A program made the position numbers and the translations under genes. From contig CP046106.1 in NCBI GenBank assembly GCA_013343275.1, forward strand, positions 496,001 through 560,000: DNA of 64,000 nucleotides, written 5' to 3'. The notes beneath the pieces are model-generated. The model did no database searches and was not told where the DNA came from. It saw only the letters and a program-made list of their open reading frames with translations. Shown one piece after another: positions 41,756 to 49,919 of the stretch; the stretch's first letter is position 1, and each line of letters starts with the position of its first letter. The DNA is from Candidatus Nanohaloarchaea archaeon (GTDB taxonomy: Archaea; Nanohalarchaeota; Nanosalinia; Nanosalinales; Nanosalinaceae).

Positions 41756-42940
41756 ATGAACCCGGAGAAAATCAGGAAGGACTTCCCAATTTTCCAGGAA
41801 AGATCTGAACTCAGCTATCTTGACAATGCTGCAACCACGCAGAAACCAGAGGTAGTGACGCAGACGGTAAAGAATTTCTACGAGAAGAAGAACGCCAATG
41901 TTGGGCGAGGACTCTACGATCTCTCCCATGAGGCAACTGAGGCATACAGAGAGGCCCGTATAAAGGTCGCGGACTTCATAAATGCGTCAACGCCTGACGA
42001 AATAGTTTTCGTACGGAACACAACTGAGGCCTACAACCTTGTAGCCGAATCACTCGACTTCATGGGAGACATAGTTGTGGGAGAGATGGCACACCACAGC
42101 GAGCAGCTGCCTCTGAGAAAGAACGCGAACAGACACGGTAAAGAGGTGAAATACATAGAAACAGAAAACGGAAAGCTAAGTGTGGAATCCGCAGAGAAGC
42201 TTATAGACCATGAGACAGGCCTTGTATCTATATCTCACATGTCGAACGTGTTCGGAGCAGAGAACCCGGTAGATGAGATAATCGAGATCGCCAAGGCCCA
42301 CAATGCTATCGTTCTCCTGGACGGCGCCCAGTCAGTACCAAGAATGCCTGTAGACGTAAAGGAGCTGGACGTAGATCTCATGGCTTTCTCAGGACATAAA
42401 ATGCTTGGCCCAACCGGTATCGGCGTACTGTACGGTAAGAAACATGTGCTTGAAAGCATGGAGCCATACCAGGTAGGGGGAGGAATGATCAAGTCAGTAA
42501 GCAAGGAGTCCGCAAGCTGGGAGGACCCTCCAGAAAAATTCGAGGCTGGAACCCCGAACGTGGCAGGCGCAGTAGGCCTCGGTGCTGCGGTAGACTACCT
42601 CAATCAGCTGGACATGGAAGAGGTAAAGCAGCATGACATCGAATTAACCAGTAAAATGATTGAAGGCCTGGAAGAGATTGAAGGTATCGAGGTTCTTTCT
42701 CCTGAAGGATCAAGCCTGGTATCTTTCACAGCTGACTGGGCGCATCCGCATGACGTCGCAGAGGTTTTGAACCAGCATGAAGTCGCTGTGAGGGCCGGCC
42801 ACCACTGCGCACAGCCGCAGATGGAGGAACTTGACATCAATGGCAGTACCCGGGCATCACCATACATCTACAATACGGAAGAAGACGTGGAAAAATTCCT
42901 GGAAGGCGTTAAAGAAGCTAGAGAGGTCTTCAAGAGGTAG
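41756..42940 (+). CDS. sufS: Cysteine desulfurase SufS
   Basis: PLP enzyme that takes sulfur from cysteine for Fe-S assembly. The 394-residue chain has YLDNAATTQKP, SISHMSNVFG, PLP-binding Lys215 in SGHKMLGPTG, and catalytic Cys351 in RAGHHCAQP. The group II (SufS/CsdA) type is fixed by the active-site loop. It leads the sufS-sufU gene pair; sufC follows. Confidence 0.95.
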   Translation: MNPEKIRKDFPIFQERSELSYLDNAATTQKPEVVTQTVKNFYEKKNANVGRGLYDLSHEATEAYREARIKVADFINASTPDEIVFVRNTTEAYNLVAESLDFMGDIVVGEMAHHSEQLPLRKNANRHGKEVKYIETENGKLSVESAEKLIDHETGLVSISHMSNVFGAENPVDEIIEIAKAHNAIVLLDGAQSVPRMPVDVKELDVDLMAFSGHKMLGPTGIGVLYGKKHVLESMEPYQVGGGMIKSVSKESASWEDPPEKFEAGTPNVAGAVGLGAAVDYLNQLDMEEVKQHDIELTSKMIEGLEEIEGIEVLSPEGSSLVSFTADWAHPHDVAEVLNQHEVAVRAGHHCAQPQMEELDINGSTRASPYIYNTEEDVEKFLEGVKEAREVFKR

Positions 42941-42947
42941 CCAGATA

Positions 42948-43298
42948 ATGTACAGAGAAGAAATCTTAGACCACTACAAGAGGCCGCGTAACGAAGGCTC
43001 TCTGGAGACAGAGTACGAGGCCGAAGGAGATAATTCCAGCTGCGGCGATCATACCCATGTCTACCTGGATGTAGAGTACGGAGAAGTCAAGGATATGAAG
43101 CATGAGACCGATGGCTGCGCGATCTGTACTTCCGCCACCTCAATTCTATCCGAGGAAATAAGCGGGATGAGCATTGAAGAAGTCGAACAGCTTGACAGAG
43201 ACTGGATGATTGATACTCTCGATATAGAGGTATCTCCTATGAGAGTAAAATGCGCAATGCTGGGCCTGAAAACAGCTCAGAAAGCGCTTGAAAAGTAA
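42948..43298 (+). CDS. sufU: Fe-S assembly sulfur-transfer protein SufU
   Basis: A 116-residue zinc-containing sulfurtransferase that accepts sulfur from SufS. HYKRPRNEG is the family start; Cys-Gly-Asp (SSCGDHT), Cys in GCAICTSAT and VKCAMLGLKT provide the ligands and active Cys. It starts eight bases after SufS. Typical of Gram-positive bacteria and several archaea with SufS. Confidence 0.93.
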   Translation: MYREEILDHYKRPRNEGSLETEYEAEGDNSSCGDHTHVYLDVEYGEVKDMKHETDGCAICTSATSILSEEISGMSIEEVEQLDRDWMIDTLDIEVSPMRVKCAMLGLKTAQKALEK

Positions 43299-43301
43299 AA
43301 A

Positions 43302-43556
43302 TTATTTCTCTACGGCCAGCACGTATCTCTCGCCGCCGTCAACAACACTACTACTGCGGGCCTTCAGCTCCCGACCCAGATCATGGAACTCATCGGCAAT
43401 ATCATCTTCTGCTTCCAGCTCAAGATATACGAAGTCTTCATCCTCAAATATTCTGTCCTGCAGATCGTAGTCACTCCACATACTATCGTACTCTATGGCT
43501 TCTTCAACAATTTTCTCTTTACTACCTGCTTCTTCAGCGTATTCGTTTGTAAGCAC
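43302..43556 (-). CDS. Uncharacterised acidic protein
   Basis: An 84-residue protein from GTG 43,556 (MLTNEYAEEAG), preceded by CGAGGAGA at good distance; the longer frame from TTG 43,592 lacks such a site. No recognised domain; strand-helix pattern with a very acidic centre (RIFEDEDFVYLELEAEDDIADEFHDLG). Placed inside the Suf gene group but on the other strand, convergent with SufU. Confidence 0.5.
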   Translation of the reverse strand: MLTNEYAEEAGSKEKIVEEAIEYDSMWSDYDLQDRIFEDEDFVYLELEAEDDIADEFHDLGRELKARSSSVVDGGERYVLAVEK

Positions 43557-43656
43557 AAAATTTCTCCTCGAGAAATATGTGATGGCAGGCAAATTACTTA
43601 TATGGATAGGCTGGAGGAGGATCGGCCTTAAGAAATTTTAGGCCTACCTAATCTGT

Positions 43657-44412
43657 ATGAGTCTAGAAGTCAAAAATTTGGAAGTATCTGTAGAGGAAGA
43701 AGAAATTGTCAGAGGAGTATCCCTGGAGATAGAGCCAGGAGAAATCCACGCGATCATGGGGCCTAACGGCTCAGGAAAGTCTACTCTATGTAAATCCCTG
43801 ATGGGTAACCCTACATACTCCATTGATGGAGGAGAAATCCTGGTTGATGGAGAAGATGTAACCGATGAGGAAACAGATGAGAGAGCACGTGAAGGCCTTT
43901 TCCTCGGATTCCAGTACCCGGCAGAGATATCAGGTATCTCCGTCGCAGAGTTCCTGAAAGAAGCAATCGACGCCCGCAGAGAGGAAGAAGGTAAAGACGC
44001 AATGCCTCAGAGCGAGTTCAATGAGCTTCTCCGTGAAAAGCTGGATCTCCTGGACATGGACGAAGAGTATGCTCGCCGATACCTGAACGAAGGATTTTCC
44101 GGTGGGGAGAAGAAGCGGAATGAGATCCTGCAGATGGCAGTGCTCGAGCCGAAGTACGCAATCCTTGACGAGATCGATTCAGGCCTCGATATCGACGCGC
44201 TGAAGGTAGTTGCGAAAGGTATCAACAAGCTAGCGGATGAGGACCAGGGCATCCTGATGATCACACACTACCAGAGAATCCTTGACTACGTCGAACCCGA
44301 CAGAGTTCACGTCATGGTCGACGGAAAAATAGTCGAATCAGGCGGAGCAGAACTAGCCGAGAAACTTGAAGAAGAGGGCTACGACTGGGCTAAAGAGCAA
44401 ATGGAAGAATAG
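43657..44412 (+). CDS. sufC: Fe-S assembly ATPase SufC
   Basis: ABC-type ATPase that drives the SufBCD scaffold. The 251-residue chain has Walker A GPNGSGKST (35-43), signature FSGGEKKR (about 148-155), Walker B AILDEIDSGLD, and switch His in MITHYQR. The IDSGLD form is diagnostic for SufC. It is separate from sufBD by 10 kb. Upstream TTAAGAAATTTTA is promoter-like. Confidence 0.96.
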   Translation: MSLEVKNLEVSVEEEEIVRGVSLEIEPGEIHAIMGPNGSGKSTLCKSLMGNPTYSIDGGEILVDGEDVTDEETDERAREGLFLGFQYPAEISGISVAEFLKEAIDARREEEGKDAMPQSEFNELLREKLDLLDMDEEYARRYLNEGFSGGEKKRNEILQMAVLEPKYAILDEIDSGLDIDALKVVAKGINKLADEDQGILMITHYQRILDYVEPDRVHVMVDGKIVESGGAELAEKLEEEGYDWAKEQMEE

Positions 44413-44414
44413 TT

Positions 44415-45065
44415 CTATTTCTTCCTCATTTTCAGGAAAAGATGATCTTTCTCGTAAGGTTCAAGCCTTACTTCATCTAAAACATCAAAACTCTCCTTCA
44501 ATTTCTCTCTAGCCTCTTCAAAGACCTCTTCCGGATCTCTGGATGAGGAAATTGACTGAGCCTTTATAGCGATAAGGCCTACTCCATTTTCTTTGAGGAA
44601 TTTCTCTGCGTTCTTGTTGAAGATTTCAGGTTGATCTCTCTGAGAGATATCCTGGAATACAACATCTACTTCCGGCACCAAATCTTCGTAGTCCTCAGGC
44701 TTCCTTGCGTCTGCTATTATTGGTGCAATATTCTCACGGCTATCTGCTACCTTAACCAGATCTCTACCAACGGTTTCTGAGTACTCAACTGCAAAGACGA
44801 AGCCTTCCTCCAGAATATCGGAGAAATGTGATACAGTAGTTCCCGAAGCGGCACCAAGATAGAGTACATCATCACTCTGAGATAGGTCTAGGTCTATACC
44901 ATTCTTTACTGCTGCTGCAACTTTTGACCTGTTTGCATGCCAGGCCCTGTACTCTACACCATCAATCTCCTGCAGAGACTCTCCATAGACTTTCTCACCA
45001 GGAACCTGATTCTTAGTATACAGATTATCGTTTTGTGAGAAGATTCCAGGCTGTATTTCCTCCAT
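44415..45065 (-). CDS. flpA: Fibrillarin
   Basis: RNA 2'-O-methyltransferase of C/D box guide RNPs. The 216-residue protein has GVEYRAWHANRSKVAAAVKNG near residue 36, SAM site VLYLGAASGTTVSHFSDIL (67-85), VFAVEYSE, and KAQSISSSRDPEEVF. It follows the Nop5 gene by two bases, the standard archaeal pair. Confidence 0.95.
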   Translation of the reverse strand: MEEIQPGIFSQNDNLYTKNQVPGEKVYGESLQEIDGVEYRAWHANRSKVAAAVKNGIDLDLSQSDDVLYLGAASGTTVSHFSDILEEGFVFAVEYSETVGRDLVKVADSRENIAPIIADARKPEDYEDLVPEVDVVFQDISQRDQPEIFNKNAEKFLKENGVGLIAIKAQSISSSRDPEEVFEEAREKLKESFDVLDEVRLEPYEKDHLFLKMRKK

Positions 45066-45067
45066 AT

Positions 45068-45838
45068 CTACTCGGCCTCTTTCAGTTCTTCATACTTTTC
45101 GCGGGCCTTCTCCCTGTACTCCGATCCTTTCTCTTTGTCGCTGTACTGGTCGACTCGTGCAGCCATAGCTGCTTTGTTAGCCAGGAAACGGGCCATCTTC
45201 CCGCGTTTATCTTCTGGCAAAGTGTTGACGTATTCGTGCTCGAAGATTATTCCATGCTTCGGCGGAGTTCCCTCTCCTCTCAGATACCGGAACAATGCCT
45301 TCTCGGCGCCGAGCATCTGGATTGTGGAAGCAGGTTTCTTCGCCAGTTCTTCAAGGCCTCCCGCCAGCGACATCAGCCTTGCAGCCAGAAGAGGGCCTAG
45401 AAGAGTGGAAATATTGGACGCGTTCTGCTTCATGGCCTCTTCGACGTAGTCCTCCAGCTCGTCCATCGTTTCCTGCTTGTTCTTCAGCATTTCGAACGAT
45501 TTCTCCAGCATCTCCAGGTCTTCCTCCTGCAAGGCCTTTCCTGTAGATTCCTCTGCCAGAGATTCGAATCCCTTGACCTCTTCTCTCTTCAGGCCTCCTT
45601 TCGACAGTATCTTCAGGATATGTTCGTCTTCAGAAAGCTCGTTCATCAATTCGGGAAAGTAAATCGAGTACCAGTCCTTGAATCTCTCGAACTCGTCCTG
45701 AAAGCTTCCATTGGCTTCATCCAGCATTTTTACGGCCTTGATAACTAGCTGGTCTTTATCTGCTTCCTCCCGCAGCTGCGACTTCGCTCTCTCCAGAGCC
45801 TTTTCTCTCTTATCGTTTTTATCTGTCAACCTGGTCAC
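45068..45838 (-). CDS. nop5: Nop5-like C/D RNP core protein lacking its N-terminal domain
   Basis: Platform protein of C/D guide RNPs. The 256-residue chain starts (GTG 45,838; TTG 45,829 possible) directly at the coiled-coil region (DQLVIKAVKMLDEANGSF...WYSIYFPELMNEL), continues through the coiled coil and the RNA-L7Ae-binding Nop domain (LLGPLLAARLMSLAGGLEELAKKPASTIQMLGAEKALFRYL), and ends in a charged tail. Usual Nop5 has about 110-120 more N-terminal residues, the fibrillarin-binding domain. The preceding gene does not encode it. First bases overlap that gene. Confidence 0.9.
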   Translation of the reverse strand: MTRLTDKNDKREKALERAKSQLREEADKDQLVIKAVKMLDEANGSFQDEFERFKDWYSIYFPELMNELSEDEHILKILSKGGLKREEVKGFESLAEESTGKALQEEDLEMLEKSFEMLKNKQETMDELEDYVEEAMKQNASNISTLLGPLLAARLMSLAGGLEELAKKPASTIQMLGAEKALFRYLRGEGTPPKHGIIFEHEYVNTLPEDKRGKMARFLANKAAMAARVDQYSDKEKGSEYREKAREKYEELKEAE

Positions 45839-46226
45839 CTAGGCCCATTATTCTGAGCTGCATTTCAACTGCTCGCGGACTTCTATCCAGTTCCTCGGCT
45901 ATCTCGTCAACTGTTTTAGCCTGGTAATTCTGTAGAATGAATTTTTCCTCGGTACTGGAGAAGCTGCCATGGTCTTCTCTCTGGAAATCTTTCTCTCCTT
46001 TCAGAAACTCCTCCATTTCCTCGTTATCCATACTTGTACGGTTCTGAGCCAGGAACTCCAGCTCTTCACTGCTCCAGTTAGTATTTTTGGAGTTGGCCTC
46101 CGACTCAAGTTTTTCATCGAACTCATTCGACTTATCCAGTTCGAAGCCTTCAGAGCCTCCGAACTCTTCCTTAAGCATATCGCGAGTTGAATCAACCAGT
46201 TGATCCTCAAAGTTTTCCTCTTCCAT
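45819..46226 (-). CDS. Protein with SANT/Myb-like helix-turn-helix region
   Basis: A 135-residue protein from ATG 46,226 (MEEENFEDQL). The centre (NTNWSSEELEFLAQNRTSMDNEEMEEFL) and C-terminus (SFSSTEEKFILQNYQAKTVDEIAEELDRSPRAVEMQLRIMGL) look like two SANT/GcrA-type helix-turn-helix units. Probably binds DNA, RNA or a partner; the second unit is the better one. It overlaps the Nop5 start and is likely in the same transcript, suggesting a link to RNA modification or its regulation. Confidence 0.6.
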   Translation of the reverse strand: MEEENFEDQLVDSTRDMLKEEFGGSEGFELDKSNEFDEKLESEANSKNTNWSSEELEFLAQNRTSMDNEEMEEFLKGEKDFQREDHGSFSSTEEKFILQNYQAKTVDEIAEELDRSPRAVEMQLRIMGLGDQVDR

Positions 46227-46336
46227 AACAAGGTACTGTCCTCTAAAGTTTGAAAACCTTACCGCAAGGCCAACCTCACAAAACATCGAGGTATTTAAGA
46301 AAATAACCGAATAAACCTAGCATACAGTTCCAACGT

Positions 46337-46408
46337 GCGGTGTTGGTCCAGTGGCTAAGACCCCGGCCTTCCAAGCCGGTGACCCGGGTTCAAATCCCGG
46401 ACGCCGCA
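46337..46408 (+). tRNA. tRNA-Gly (TCC)
   Basis: A 72-nt cloverleaf: acceptor GCGGTGT/ACGCCGC with one G-U pair, discriminator A, D arm with TTGGTCC, anticodon stem CCGGC/GCCGG and loop CTTCCAA (anticodon TCC, 46,370-46,372), T arm CCGGG/CCCGG with loop TTCAAAT. A TATA-like TATTTAAGAAA lies about 45 bases upstream. CCA is not encoded. Its 3' end is copied downstream. Confidence 0.95.
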
Positions 46409-46549
46409 AATTTCTCTGGAATTTGCTTGATTAAGAAAATCTCCTGATTTTCGGACGCCGCAAAACTTCTGAAAGTTTTATCATCATAAGCCATGCACTG
46501 CATGGCTTCCGGATTTAGCAGAAGATTTCTAATCTTCGGCACCGCATCC
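46398..46549 (+). repeat. Hairpin array repeating the 3' end of tRNA-Gly
   Basis: CGGACGCCGCAAA (46,398-46,410, the tRNA end) recurs exactly at 46,452-46,464; CGGCACCGCA (46,537-46,546) is a weaker third copy. Five perfect hairpins fill the gaps: GCAAATT/AATTTGC (46,406-46,426), GAAAATC/GATTTTC (46,435-46,452), AAAACTT/AAGTTTT (46,462-46,479), AAGCCATGC/GCATGGCTT (46,488-46,508), GAAGATT-tct-AATCTTC (46,521-46,537). No ORF of note. The stretch 46,550-46,642 has only a promoter for the next gene. Confidence 0.75.
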
Positions 46550-46610
46550 AGAAACATTTCCTTTGCTACTCTAACTTTCGATAGGAAGTTCATGTAGGTT
46601 CCAGAGTTTA

Positions 46611-46620
46611 TTCTTAAAAC
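46611..46620 (+). promoter_or_regulatory. TATA-like promoter of phosphatase-superfamily gene
   Basis: TTCTTAAAAC lies about 27 bp before ATG 46,643, the distance expected for a leaderless archaeal mRNA. No ribosome-binding site is seen at the start. Confidence 0.45.
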
Positions 46621-46642
46621 TGAGCGGTCAAAATCTAGGTGT

Positions 46643-47542
46643 ATGAAGGATCAGAACCCTCTAGATGAGGACTGGGATTACCTGATTATCCTGGACGCAT
46701 GCAGATACGACTTCTTCGAGCAAGTTTACAGCGACTACCTGAAAGGAAAACTTGAGAAAAGAAAGAGCGTGGCCTCTTCAACACCTGAGTGGGCAGCAAA
46801 AACATTTACAGGCCAGCACGATTTAACGTATTTCTCCTCCAATCCTTTCATCAATGGAGCAGGCCTTCCACTGAACGATATCGAATGGGGTTCAAGCTGC
46901 GGCTACGAGTGGAACGGAGAAGAGCACATAACAGATATCGTGGACGTATGGCACGAGGCCTGGGATGACGAGCTAGGTACGGTTACTCCTGAAGGCATGA
47001 ACGAAGTTGTGCTCGATAATCTTGATAGAACAGAAGATACTGAACGAACTATTATCCACTATATGCAGCCCCACGCACCTTATATCACGAAAGGTAGAGG
47101 CCGTAAAGTGGAGAAGATCAGGAAAAGCTTCAAGGAGGCTAAAGAGGCCGGTGAAGAAAATGATAACGAAGAAAGCGGCGTCCTCTCTACTGTAGGAGAT
47201 GTTGTAAGGCCTAAGTTCGAGGATATAGTTGAGGACAGCACTCTGGCGATGAAACTGGGCATGTGGGTCGAGCTTGACCCTTCAAGCCTTCTATCCGTAG
47301 GCCGTAACGGTACACGGGAAACACTGGAGGAGTACTACGAGGAGAACCTGCGGCTGGCTATGGAGCAGGTCGTAGAGCTGGTTCAGGAGCTCGACGGCAA
47401 AGTGGTTGTCACCTCTGATCATGGAGAGGCCTTTGGCGAGCAGGGGGTCTGGGAGCACCATATCGAGACACATATCCCTGCATTGATCGAGGTTCCGTGG
47501 CTGGAAGTTGAAGGAGTTAAAGAGGATCATCCAGAGCAATGA
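46643..47542 (+). CDS. Alkaline phosphatase/sulfatase-superfamily hydrolase
   Basis: A 299-residue metal-dependent hydrolase. N-terminal LIILDACRYDFF with metal Asp18 and probable nucleophile Cys20 (as in sulfatases without maturation, this would be a Cys), IIHYMQPHAPYI, and the late metal site VVTSDHGEAFGE. Haloarchaeal relatives occur near glycosylation and sulfation genes. The substrate cannot be told. Overlaps the Nudix gene start by four bases. Confidence 0.82.
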   Translation: MKDQNPLDEDWDYLIILDACRYDFFEQVYSDYLKGKLEKRKSVASSTPEWAAKTFTGQHDLTYFSSNPFINGAGLPLNDIEWGSSCGYEWNGEEHITDIVDVWHEAWDDELGTVTPEGMNEVVLDNLDRTEDTERTIIHYMQPHAPYITKGRGRKVEKIRKSFKEAKEAGEENDNEESGVLSTVGDVVRPKFEDIVEDSTLAMKLGMWVELDPSSLLSVGRNGTRETLEEYYEENLRLAMEQVVELVQELDGKVVVTSDHGEAFGEQGVWEHHIETHIPALIEVPWLEVEGVKEDHPEQ

Positions 47543-48066
47543 TTACTGTTCCTGAGGCCGATTACTGTCCTGTCTGCGGCACCGAGCTCGGCGATAAAGA
47601 AGTTGAAGGCCGCAAAAGGCTTTTCTGCAGCAGCTGCGATCAGGTAATCTGGAGAAATCCGAAGCCGGCGGCAGGTGTACTTCTGCAGAAAGATTCCGGT
47701 GAGATACTGTTGGTTAAGCGAGGTAACTGGCCTAACATCGGCACATGGAGCATTCCTGCAGGATTTATTGAGCAGGATGAACGGCCTGTGAAGGCTGCTG
47801 CGCGCGAGCTCGGGGAGGAGACTTCGCTGGAAGTTGATACAGATGACCTGGAGCTTGTCGGCGACTTGATGGTTCAGCATCCTGACGGCAAGTATGTGAT
47901 CGTCATAACCTTTTCCACCGATATCTCCAGCATTAAGGGAGAGCTTTCTGCAGGAGATGATGCACAGGAGGCCCGTTTCTGGAATCTGGAGGATATCCAA
48001 AGCTCTGAAGAGGAGCTTGAGTCAGAGGCCCTTGAGAGTTTTCTGCAGGAGAATTCGCGAGATTGA
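47539..48066 (+). CDS. Nudix hydrolase with N-terminal zinc ribbon
   Basis: A 175-residue protein. Zinc ribbon CPVCGTEL...FCSSCDQV (about 10-36) then Nudix fold. The Nudix box is GFIEQDERPVKAAARELGEETSL, complete in G-x5-E-x7-R-E-x2-E-E, though the final conserved Gly is absent (EETSL). The zinc-ribbon form resembles NudC-type NADH pyrophosphatases and archaeal relatives. Overlaps the upstream gene in ATGA and is likely co-transcribed with the peptidase that follows. Confidence 0.9.
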   Translation: MITVPEADYCPVCGTELGDKEVEGRKRLFCSSCDQVIWRNPKPAAGVLLQKDSGEILLVKRGNWPNIGTWSIPAGFIEQDERPVKAAARELGEETSLEVDTDDLELVGDLMVQHPDGKYVIVITFSTDISSIKGELSAGDDAQEARFWNLEDIQSSEEELESEALESFLQENSRD

Positions 48067-48098
48067 TTTTTTATCTCTTCAGATTCCCTGATATAGTT

Positions 48099-49874
48099 AT
48101 GACAGTTAGAGAGAGGGATGAGATCTCGGACGAGTACAAATGGGATGTCGAAAAAGTTTACAGTTCTGTAGATGAATGGGAGAAAGACTTTGAGAAAGCG
48201 AAAAACTTAATTGAAGACCTGAAGGAGTACGAAGGACGGGTTATGAGCAGCCCTGAGGAGTTCTCCAAGTTTATGGATGATTACTCCGAGGCCAAGATCC
48301 TTGTCAGCAGGCTTTCTTCCTATGCAAGCATGAGAAGAGACGAAGATACCCGCAGGGAGGAGTTCCAGTCCCTTGCTGCCAAAGCAAGCTCTCTTTCCAG
48401 TAAGCTGTCATCAGATACAAGTTTTGTTGAGATAGAGATACAGAATGCTTCGGAGGAGGAGTACCGCGAGATAGTTGAGGACAGTGAGACGGAGGAATAC
48501 TCTCACTTCCTTGAGAAGATCAGGGACAGAAAAGACCATACGAGATCTAAAGAGATCGAGCAGATTCTTTCAAACCTGGGAGAAGTCCTATCCAGTCCGA
48601 GCGATATCTACTCTACATTCACCAATGCAGACCTGAGCTTCCCCTCTGTAGAGAAAGACGGCGAGGAAGTAGAGATAACACAGTCAAACTTCACCAAACT
48701 ACTGAAAAACAGTGACAGAGGCCTAAGAAAAGAGGTCTACCAGAAGTTCTACGATAGATTTAATGAGTTCGATAATACTGTTGCACAGAGCCTGGACAAG
48801 GAGGCCCGTACCAACTCCAAGTTCGCCGATATAAGAGACTACAGTTCGTCGCTTGAATCAGCTCTCGACAGCAAGAACATACCTGTAGATGTCTTCAACA
48901 GTCTAGTGGATACTGTCAACTCGAACCTCGGGACTCTTCACCGCCACCAGGATCTGAAGAGAGATGTCCTAGGTGTTGACGAGCTAAAGATGTGGGACGT
49001 CTACATGCCGATGGCAGACTCCGATACAGAGATAAGTTACGAGGAGGCCAAGGGACACATTTTGAATGCTCTGGAGCCTCTGGGCGATGAGTACGTTGAG
49101 GTAGCTCGTAGAGGCTTGGAATCCGGCTGGGTTGATGTCTACGAGAACAAAGGAAAGCGGCCAGGCGGGTACAGCGGAGGCTCTTACGACACCGATCCTT
49201 ACATCTTGATGAATTTCCAGAACGATATCCAGTCGATGTACACGCTGGCCCACGAACTCGGTCACTCAATGCACTCCTACTTCGCCGAGGAAGAGCAACC
49301 TTACATCTACAGCAACTACGGTATCTTCCTAGCAGAAATCGCCTCAAAAGTAAACGAACAGCTTCTTACAGAATATCTGTTGAACGAAGTCGAAGATGAC
49401 GCTCTGAAGAAGCATGTACTTGATTACCAGCTCGAAAACTTCCGCAGCACCTTATTCAGACAGACCATGTTCGCTGAGTTCGAGAAAGAGATACATGAAT
49501 CTGTTGAAGAAGGTGAGGTACTGACCTCCGGCCAGTTAAACGAGAAGTACGGCGAGATAAAGCAGAAATACTATCAGAACGCCGATATAGATGACAGAAT
49601 CAAGAGGGAGTGGATGAGAATACCTCACTTCTACTACAACTTCTATGTCTTCCAGTATGCTACAGGTATTTCTATAGCGACCTATATCCGCGAGGAAGTT
49701 ATCGAGAACGGCCGTAAAGACGATTATATAGAGATTCTGAAGTCTGGCGGTAGAGAGTTCCCGCTGGAGACTCTAGATTTGATGGATATAGATCCAGACA
49801 GTGAGACATTTAGCGAGGCCATTGACCAGTACAGAGAGTATCTTGATAAGGCCGAGGAACTGTTTCAGAGCTAG
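48099..49874 (+). CDS. pepF: Oligoendopeptidase F-like peptidase (M3B)
   Basis: Zinc peptidase that cleaves oligopeptides in the cytoplasm. From ATG 48,099 (MTVRERDEISDEYKWDVEKVY) 591 residues. The active site is HELGHSMH (His385, Glu386, His389), with the third ligand in IFLAEIASKVNEQLL. The N-terminal helical region and GGYSGGSYDTDPYILMNF substrate loop are typical for the M3B group. Confidence 0.93.
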   Translation: MTVRERDEISDEYKWDVEKVYSSVDEWEKDFEKAKNLIEDLKEYEGRVMSSPEEFSKFMDDYSEAKILVSRLSSYASMRRDEDTRREEFQSLAAKASSLSSKLSSDTSFVEIEIQNASEEEYREIVEDSETEEYSHFLEKIRDRKDHTRSKEIEQILSNLGEVLSSPSDIYSTFTNADLSFPSVEKDGEEVEITQSNFTKLLKNSDRGLRKEVYQKFYDRFNEFDNTVAQSLDKEARTNSKFADIRDYSSSLESALDSKNIPVDVFNSLVDTVNSNLGTLHRHQDLKRDVLGVDELKMWDVYMPMADSDTEISYEEAKGHILNALEPLGDEYVEVARRGLESGWVDVYENKGKRPGGYSGGSYDTDPYILMNFQNDIQSMYTLAHELGHSMHSYFAEEEQPYIYSNYGIFLAEIASKVNEQLLTEYLLNEVEDDALKKHVLDYQLENFRSTLFRQTMFAEFEKEIHESVEEGEVLTSGQLNEKYGEIKQKYYQNADIDDRIKREWMRIPHFYYNFYVFQYATGISIATYIREEVIENGRKDDYIEILKSGGREFPLETLDLMDIDPDSETFSEAIDQYREYLDKAEELFQS

Positions 49875-49919
49875 CTCTAGCCCCCAAGAATTTTATCATT
49901 ATTCATTTACTTTCTATCT

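Noticed and set aside
45035-45449. Plus-strand ORFs opposite fibrillarin and Nop5
   Set aside because: They are antisense to well-recognised conserved genes.
46409-46642. A further tRNA in the spacer after tRNA-Gly
   Set aside because: Only the 3' terminal bases of the tRNA are repeated; no D, anticodon or T arms follow.
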